NCBI RefSeq assembly: GCF_963576675.1
Contig: NC_088914.1
Span: 20,749,001 to 20,813,000 of the forward strand
Length of the DNA stretch: 64,000 bases
DNA from: Euphorbia lathyris
Taxonomy: Eukaryota > Streptophyta > Magnoliopsida > Malpighiales > Euphorbiaceae
Direction of reading: 5' to 3'
Position numbers and translations under genes: made by a program. Shown piece after piece: positions 57,754 to 64,000 of the stretch; the first letter of the stretch is position 1; the number at the start of each line of letters is the position of its first letter. Below the pieces are notes generated by a model that saw only the letters and a program-made list of their open reading frames with translations, was not told the origin of the DNA and searched no databases.

Positions 57754-59372
57754 TAAATTTACGTAACCTTTTTATTTTAGGAGAAAAAAATTCACAAAGC
57801 TTGTGAAAATAGAGTTTTGCGTAAAACCTATGAATTTTACGTAAATCTCTTATTTTTAGACATAATTTACGTAAGATTTGACTAAATTTACATAACCCTT
57901 TTACTTTAGGAGAAAAATCCACAAACATTGTGAAAATTAGAGTTTTACGTAAAACCTTTGAACTTTACGTAAATATTTTACCTTTAGATATAATTTACGT
58001 ATAGTTTGCCTAAATTTACGTAAATTTTTTATTTTAGGAGAAAAAAATTCACAAACCTTGTGAAAATAGAGTTTTACGTAAAACTTAAGGATTTTACGTA
58101 AATCTTTTATTTTTAGACATAATTTACGTAAGGTTTAACTAAATTTACGTAACCTTGTTATTTTAGGAGAAAAAATCCACAAACCTTGTGAAAATTAGAG
58201 TTTTACGTAAAACCTTTGAACTTTACGTAAATATTTTATTTTTAGATATAATTTACGTATAGTTTGACTAAATTTACGTAACATTTTTATTTTAGGACAA
58301 AAAAATTAGCAAACCTTGTGAAAGTAGAGTTTTACGTAAGACATATATATTTTACGTAAATCTTTTATTTTTGCACATAATTTTCGTAAGGTTTGACTAA
58401 ATTTACGTAACCTTGTCATTTTAGGAGAAAAAATCCACAAACCTTGTGAAAATTAGAGTTTTACATAAAACCTTTAAACTTTACGTAAATCCTTTATTTT
58501 TAGATATAATTTACGTATAGTTTGACTAAATTTAGGTAACCCTTTTATTTTAGGAGAAAAAAATTCACAAACCTTGTGAAAATAGAGTTTTACGTAAAAC
58601 CTATGAATTTTACGTAAATCTTTTATTTTTAGACATAATTTTCGTAAGATTTGACTAAATTTACGTAACCCTTTCACTTTAGGAGAAAAAATCCACAAAC
58701 CTTGTGAAAATTAGAGTTTTACGTAAAACCTTTGAACTTTACGTAAATATTTTATTTTTAGATACAATTTACGTATAGTTTGACTAAACTTACGTAACAT
58801 TTTTATTTTAGGAGAAAAAAATTCACAAACCTTGTGAAAATAGAGTTTTACGTAAAACTTATGAATTTTATGTAAATCTTTTATTTTTAGACATAATTTA
58901 CGTAAGGTTTGACTAAATTACGTAACCATTTTACTTTAGGAGAAAAATCCACAAACATTGTGAAAATTAGAGTTTTATGTAAAACCTTTGAACTTTACGT
59001 AAAAATTTTATTTTTAAATATAATTTACGTATAGTTTGACCAAATTTATGTAACCTTTTTATTTTAGGATAAAAAAATTCACAAACCTTGTGAAAATAGA
59101 GTTTTACGTAAAACCTATGAATTTTAGGTAAATCTTTTATTTTTAGACATAATTTACGTAAGGTTTGACTAAATTTACGTAACCTTGTTATTTTAGGAGA
59201 AAAAATCCACAAACGTTGTGAAAATTAGAGTTTTACGTAACACCTTTAAACTTTACGCAAATATTTTATTTTTAGATATAATTTACGTATAGTTTTGCTA
59301 AATTTAGGTAACCTTTTTATTTTAGGAGAAACAAATTCACAAACCTTGTGAAAATAAAGTTTTACGTAAATT
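57754..59372. repeat. satellite array, homogeneous 129-bp monomers in A/B order
   Basis: The GAGTTTT landmarks fall at 57814, 57942, 58071, 58200, 58329, 58458, 58587, 58716, 58845, 58972, 59101 and 59230, almost all exactly 129 bp apart. Units alternate strictly: type A has AAATTCACAAA, GAAAATAGAG and GACATAATT; type B has AAATCCACAAA, GAAAATTAGAG and GATATAATTTACGTATAG. This makes a 258-bp higher-order repeat. Since 129 is a multiple of three, the minus strand keeps an open frame across units. Confidence 0.92.
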
Positions 59373-59384
59373 TTTTATTTTATC

Positions 59385-59619
59385 AGTCCCTATGTTAAAT
59401 ATCTAACATATTGTTTAGTTCTCGTATTTTAATAATATATTGTTTACTTCTTATTTTTTTATTTTGATCAACAGTTTTGTCAGTTAAATTTTTAAATTAT
59501 TGAACAGATTAATCCCTCTACAATAGACTAAACTGTTAAATTTAGCTAAAATTAAGGACTAAATAGTGTATTATTATTATATAATGACTAAATAGTGATT
59601 AGATTAAAATATAGGGACT
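59385..59619. repeat. small inverted-repeat element
   Basis: Left AGTCCCTATGTTAAATATCT and right, in reverse complement, AGTCCCTATATTTTAATCTA, each followed by a TTTAGT block. The 235-bp sequence is non-coding. It lies immediately after the satellite. Confidence 0.55.
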
Positions 59620-59889
59620 TATATATTATTTACCTTGTAATTAATAATCTTTAAAATTTCCATAATTAAATATTACCTGCTATAGCAGGTTACCTTTTTT
59701 ATTAATTTTAATTAACCTTACTTTTATTAACATATGTCCAATTACTATTGGATACTCAAACAAAGTATGATTACTTTTTTTCCCAACATAGTAATCATAG
59801 AATTTACCTGTAAAGTAATTAAAAAGATTCATTTTACTATTACTGTACCTCAAACCTAATTTTACAAATTAAGCAAACAAGTATTTTAT
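59620..59889. other. A+T-rich spacer
   Basis: No gene. Around 59735-59800 a short inverted segment with CAAAGTATGATTACT may be another decayed copy of the CAAAGTAA family. Confidence 0.4.
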
Positions 59890-59898
59890 TAAAGAAAT

Positions 59899-61014
59899 GG
59901 GATAAGGTGTAAAAATGCTCCTAATGTAGATAGTCAAAAGAAATAATACTCTTAATGTAAAAAATGGTACAATTAATAACCCAACGTTCACAACTTGGTC
60001 CAATATTACCCCTATTAACAGATTTTCTTTGGCACAGTTAAAATTTCCGTTTGTCTGTGCTAATTGTTTTCCAACTTAATAAATTCAATGTAATTAAAAA
60101 AAAACTAATTGTCCTTTATATCCTCACCTTCTTCCTCCGTTCAAACGTAAAGATTCCGAAATCCAATTGTGTAATTTTTTTTTCCAAATCTCTTAATCAT
60201 TCCTTTCATCTCATCCTCTTTATTTGTCGATTTCACTCCACTGATGTTTTTCACTTTGATTCCTTTTTTTCCATAAAGTTCACTTTGATTTCGTCCATAT
60301 CTATATAGTTGCAGGTCTTTGGGCGATGACGGAATATTTACCGAAGTAGTAACAAAGATATCATGGAGGCCGCGATGAAGTCCATAATCCAGTGCATGTG
60401 CTTCTGAAAATTATGGTATTTTCTGATATCACAAGCGTTGATTTAGTTTCGACCCAACTTTGCTAGAGAGAAAATTGTTCGCATCAATGTTCTTGATAAA
60501 AATGGAAGATCCTTATTTTTTTTTACAATCAAGATTTCTTTTTATGTATGAGCCTTCAATTGGACAGTTTTTTATCAATTTCCATGCCCATTTCGTATTG
60601 ACCTTCTGGTCAAAGATCATCACTAACTATGGCGCAAAGATTTGCAAATAAATAGATGAAGGTCGAATTAGCAGATTGGAAAAAAGTGAATTGTATAAAA
60701 AGGAAATGAATCAAATTGGAGAAAAGTGAAGTTAAATCTGCAAGAGGATGGGATGAATTAACAGATTTGAAAAAGCTCATAAACACAATTAGATTTTGGA
60801 TTTTTTACATTTTCATAGATGGATGAGGAGGATGGAGGTATAAAGAACAATTAGATAATAGCTAAACAGAAATTTTAATAGTGTCAAAGAAATTTGTTAG
60901 TATGGTTAAAATTGGATCAATTTATCAACATTGAGTCTTTAATTGTACATTTTTAATGTTAAAAGTATTATTGCTCTTCACTGTCTAAGTTAAGGCATTT
61001 TTACTCCTTATCCC
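59899..61014. mobile_element. MULE, 1.1 kb, non-autonomous
   Basis: Termini GGGATAAGGTGTAAAAATGC (left) and, in reverse complement, GGGATAAGGAGTAAAAATGC (right) begin inverted repeats of about 150 bp. The 9-bp flanks TAAAGAAAT (59890-59898) and TAAAAAAAT (61015-61023) are a target duplication with one mismatch. The interior (60060-60860) shows no transposase and no protein I recognise. Confidence 0.78.
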
Positions 61015-61023
61015 TAAAAAAAT

Positions 61024-61471
61024 TGATTTGTATATCAGGAATTTTCACATGCACCTTAATGAATAAGTGAATTTGTTCATTCACCGTTAGATACAGACTT
61101 ATCAAATATAAGCATCAGGATGCTTTGAATCTCCACCTTAAGATTCTAATAAGCCTAGATCTAACGGTGAATTAATAAATTCTACATACTCATTAAAGTG
61201 CATATCATCAAGACTGCCTTACTAAAAATTACACGTCCAACCAATCACATATAATTTTTTTATGTTTTACTTTATGCTAATAATAATGATATATATTGAT
61301 GGGGCCAAGCATTCGCCGACTAACCAATGAAATGAGAGGGGAAAGCTTTTGCATTGCATGATTTAGTCGAAGAAAAGTGTATGCATGCAATTCCAATTTC
61401 TGCAATGCACCTTATTATAGATATTCAAATTGCTTATTTTCTCTGTGCACACTCTAAAATTTTGTTATTTT
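61024..61471. other. spacer
   Basis: No gene or element was recognised. Around 61070-61200 two blocks resemble each other in inverted orientation (CCGTTAGATACAGAC and GATCTAACGGTGAAT). Confidence 0.4.
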
Positions 61472-61487
61472 TCCCATATGTAGTTTT

Positions 61488-62484
61488 TTTTTTTATTATA
61501 AAGAATGAATTGAATTAATGAATAATAGAGATTACATCATGCTGAATGAAAGACCAGATTGTGGTCGGACAGTCCTCTATGAAAACAATAGAATCCTGGA
61601 GATCCGAAGCCCAATGAGCCATATTATGGGCTACTTGGTTTCCCTCTCTACTAACAAATTGAAAAGAAGAAGTGTTAAAAATGGACAGCCACATGGAAAC
61701 ATCTTCGTATAAAAAACGTAAAGAAGAGTTGAGGAAGGCCTTTGATTGTAGTGCTCGTACTACCGTCAGAGCATCTGTTTCCAATATCACGTCGTTGAAA
61801 CAGCAGTCCTGAGCCAACATGATCCCTTTAAAGATCGCTTGCAGTTCGGCCTCTTCAGCAGAATCACAATATCGAAGTGGAACACCAGCAGACGCCATAA
61901 CCTCTCCCCTATAGTTCCTTGCAATTAGTCCAGCTCTACACGCATGGCCATTATCCCCGAATTTGGCATCACAGTTTATTTTCGTGACGCCACTCGGGGG
62001 AGGACACCATACTTTTGTAGTGCCAAGGGCTAACCGGTCAGAGCTGTTACGTTGGGAGGGGTTAGTGATACCTGCTATAGTGCACTCATCGAATTCTCGC
62101 AAGTACTCCTTAGCCTTGTGAAGAAGCATTTTTGTTTCAAGCCAACTCCCTTCATGTAGCCATTTGTTCCGCCTGAACCAGTGCCACCACATCATGGTAA
62201 TTGCTAGTCGTGTTTCCGCTTTTGGGAGGGACTCAAGAGCTTGTCTGATCCACTCCTCCATCGATCTTGGCTGTAGTTTATCCAGACGAAGCGAAAGATT
62301 GGCCTGCTTCCAAACCTCCCGCGCTTCCTGACATAGAACAAAACAATGGATTAATGATTCTTTAGGTTCAGCACATACCTGGCACACATTGTGGACTGGG
62401 ATTCCACGCCTTGCTAATTCATTAGAACAGGGAAGGAGGCCTTTTATTAATCTCTAGCAGAAGTGGAAGATTTTGGCTTGTTTG
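61488..62484 (-). mobile_element. 5'-truncated L1-type LINE
   Basis: A 16-bp target duplication, TCCCATATGTAGTTTT, flanks it at 61472-61487 and 62485-62500. The minus-strand 3' end carries a short A-run (plus-strand T-run at 61488-61494). Coding begins inside the zinc-finger region upstream of RNase H, so most of the element is missing. Confidence 0.92.
61515..62387 (-). CDS. LINE C-terminus: zinc-finger region and RNase H
   Basis: A 290-codon frame reading CQVCAEPKESLIHCFVLC, the Cys/His region (zf-RVT type) of plant LINE polyproteins, then WWHWFRRNKWLHEGSWLETK. An RNase H-like domain runs from about residue 135: INCDAKFGDNGHACRAGLIA, AEEAELQAIFKGIMLA, LETDALTVVRAL, and FVSREGNQVAHNMAHWA. 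It ends at TAA (61515-61517). Upstream of the first Met the same frame continues (GLLPCSNELARRGIPVHNVC) but carries a TAG about 65 bases further back, where Trp is expected. The reverse transcriptase is missing. Confidence 0.88.
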   Translation of the reverse strand: MCQVCAEPKESLIHCFVLCQEAREVWKQANLSLRLDKLQPRSMEEWIRQALESLPKAETRLAITMMWWHWFRRNKWLHEGSWLETKMLLHKAKEYLREFDECTIAGITNPSQRNSSDRLALGTTKVWCPPPSGVTKINCDAKFGDNGHACRAGLIARNYRGEVMASAGVPLRYCDSAEEAELQAIFKGIMLAQDCCFNDVILETDALTVVRALQSKAFLNSSLRFLYEDVSMWLSIFNTSSFQFVSREGNQVAHNMAHWASDLQDSIVFIEDCPTTIWSFIQHDVISIIH

Positions 62485-62578
62485 ATCCCATATGTAGTTT
62501 TATTTAGTAACATTTGTGATATTTTCATAAGATGATATTCAATTTTTTTTTAAAATACAAATTTTAACACAACATATA

Positions 62579-62890
62579 TAGGCCTTGTTTAGCAATTAGC
62601 TGTTAGCTTATTGTCTTTTTGATTAGCTGATTTGACTAGTTAATTGTGTAAACTTGTTTAGTAAAACTTAGCCGATTGCTAATAGCTGTTTGTGTAAAAT
62701 GACAAATAAGGACATGGTAAATCATTTATTTGAGATTAAAGAGTATTAATTAGAGATAAAGATTTCCATTAAAAAAAATGGAGCAATAAGCTAATTGAAA
62801 ATGCTCCTAAAATGAGATTTTTGGATTCAATAAACTCTTTTAAACCTCTTTTCACCAAACAACACTAATAGTTTGACTAGTCAAAACCTC
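62579..62890. repeat. possible hAT-type MITE
   Basis: The left part GGCCTTGTTTAGCAATTAGC with TAGCTGTTAGCTTA and the right part CACCAAACAACACTAATAG resemble common plant elements with GGCC...TTTGG-type ends. The inverted repeat is weak and no target duplication was fixed. Confidence 0.35.
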
Positions 62891-62900
62891 TAAAGTGCTC

Positions 62901-63381
62901 TGATAACAAGAGAGAAATTTCTGAACGGAGCTCGTCCCTGTGGGGGGCGTCGTTGGGTTCGACGGGGGAAACTCCGATGCCAAAGTCAGTAGAGAATATG
63001 GAGAATAAACTGTATTGACAAAGCTTAGAGAATATAGAAAAGTGTGAGTACCTTGATAGCCTAGAATGGTAGGCTATATATAGTTGAGAAGTTCGTAACC
63101 TCTAGGTAACTAGAAAGTCTCCATTAATGCTCATTTAATGGCGGTTACAAGTTAATCTTAACCTGGCGGGTAAGACAATTAATGATCCATTTAATGATCC
63201 TTTATGGCCGAGCCGGCGGCCAACCGTTACCAAGGTGAATGGAGAGATTCGCCTTAGAGATCCGCCAGCGGATCTCCTAGAGCTAATCCAGGGAGATTCG
63301 CCAGCCGACTTCCTTTGCTACGTGGCATACTTAAAGGCGAATATCTCTTTTGGTCCTCATGATAATATCTCGATGTTATCA
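62901..63381 (-). mobile_element. solo LTR, 481 bp
   Basis: On the minus strand it runs from TGATAACATCGAG to CTTGTTATCA, inverted 8-bp ends TGATAACA. Flanking pentamers TGCTC (62896-62900) and TGTTC (63382-63386) look like a target duplication with one change. A TATA-like CTATATATAG is at about 63072-63083. The 3' part (CATCGGAGTTTCCCCCGTCG) resembles the end of plant Gypsy LTRs. No internal region adjoins it. Confidence 0.7.
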
Positions 63382-63386
63382 TGTTC

Positions 63387-64000
63387 AAACCTCTAATTTT
63401 ACTCCAAAAGTTGTCTGGGAGTAAATGAAAGGGTTTCGGATAAGCGATCCAATTAAAATTAGGAATTGAAAGTCAAAGTCCACTAACTAAGCATCAGTCG
63501 ATGAGCATGAGCATGAGCATGTCCATGTCCCCTCCCTTTTATGTTCTATATGTTCCATTCCCACTTGTATATATATGGCCATCCCAATTATTATGCCCTC
63601 AACTCAATCTTAACACTAATCATCAATTTAAGGTTTTTTATTTATGATTCACATCGTACATATATGTTTCCAATCGGGAATGTGATTATTGGAGGAGATC
63701 ATATTTAACTTTGATGCACAAAATAATGTAATTTAAACCTAACGTGTAAACTGTAATTTTAAACTATATTAATAGAAAATGATTGTTATTTGTTGTCTAC
63801 GCAAAATAGATAATGACATAACAAAAAAAATTAGTATTAACTTAAATTAGAAGCTACCCATTGCGACATTTTGGGAGTTCTAAATTTTAGAAATCTATAA
63901 TGTATAGATTTGATTATATAAAAAATATAATAATATACGTTACATTTTTTTGAAATGATGTATTGTTGAGAAATATTAGTTTTAAAAGACAAACGAAACA
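63387..64000. other. A+T-rich spacer
   Basis: No gene or element was recognised. A short GAGCAT triple repeat lies at about 63501-63520. Confidence 0.5.

Noticed and set aside
52681..59212. Series of 60-95 residue minus-strand frames
   Set aside because: These are by-products of satellite monomers. They share the repeat, not a start site or gene structure, so I kept only a low-interest note on the 43-residue periodicity.
60051..60651. Two short frames inside the MULE at 59899
   Set aside because: Phe/Ser/Ile-rich low-complexity translations without motifs. They could be captured sequence but nothing supports coding.

Overview
The window is A+T-rich nuclear DNA from a flowering plant, almost certainly a eudicot. 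The evidence is one intron-rich host gene (a PRP31 splicing-factor homologue with plant-type GT-AG introns) embedded in plant transposon families: Copia and chromodomain Gypsy LTR elements with initiator-tRNA-Met primer sites, RTE and L1-type LINEs, Helitrons with CTAG ends, MULEs with 9-bp target duplications, and MITEs. I see no prokaryotic or organellar genes and no rRNA or tRNA gene. The species cannot be named from the sequence.

Layout. 1-4.06 kb: A+T-rich DNA with a hairpin MITE, a 5'-truncated RTE LINE with its target duplication, and a 638-bp inverted-repeat element. 4.1-8.6 kb: the only convincing host gene, PRP31, on the minus strand; its exons add up to 485 codons. A Helitron end lies just upstream of it. 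8.6-19.2 kb: exon-like sequence interrupted by a young Copia element (144-bp LTRs differing at one base), a 1.06-kb MULE, six tandem Helitron 5' ends, and a second Helitron. 19.6-24.9 kb: an LTR element with a protease-like domain but no reverse transcriptase, and with repeat-built proteins. 25.9-27.9 kb: a solo LTR inside a LINE fragment. 28.0-51.0 kb: a nested stack, in which an old inverted-repeat element was split by a chromovirus (minus strand), which was in turn split by an 11.5-kb Sirevirus-type Copia element (plus strand) and took a LINE into one LTR. 51.0-52.5 kb: small inverted-repeat elements. 52.5-59.4 kb: about 7 kb of tandem satellite built on palindromic TTTACGTAAA motifs; its right end is a regular 129-bp monomer in alternating A/B order. 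59.4-64 kb: a MITE, a MULE, a minus-strand LINE 3' end with a 16-bp target duplication, and a solo LTR.

How the parts relate. Apart from PRP31 (a U4/U6.U5 tri-snRNP assembly factor), every substantial coding region belongs to a mobile element, and most carry stops or frameshifts. Exact boundaries and target duplications order many of the insertions. The most unusual items are the 129-bp higher-order satellite, the 55-residue tandem protein repeat in the protease-only LTR element, the GC-rich motif shared by that element's LTR and an insert in the satellite, and the tandem Helitron 5' ends. All comparisons were made by eye; no alignment or database search was run.
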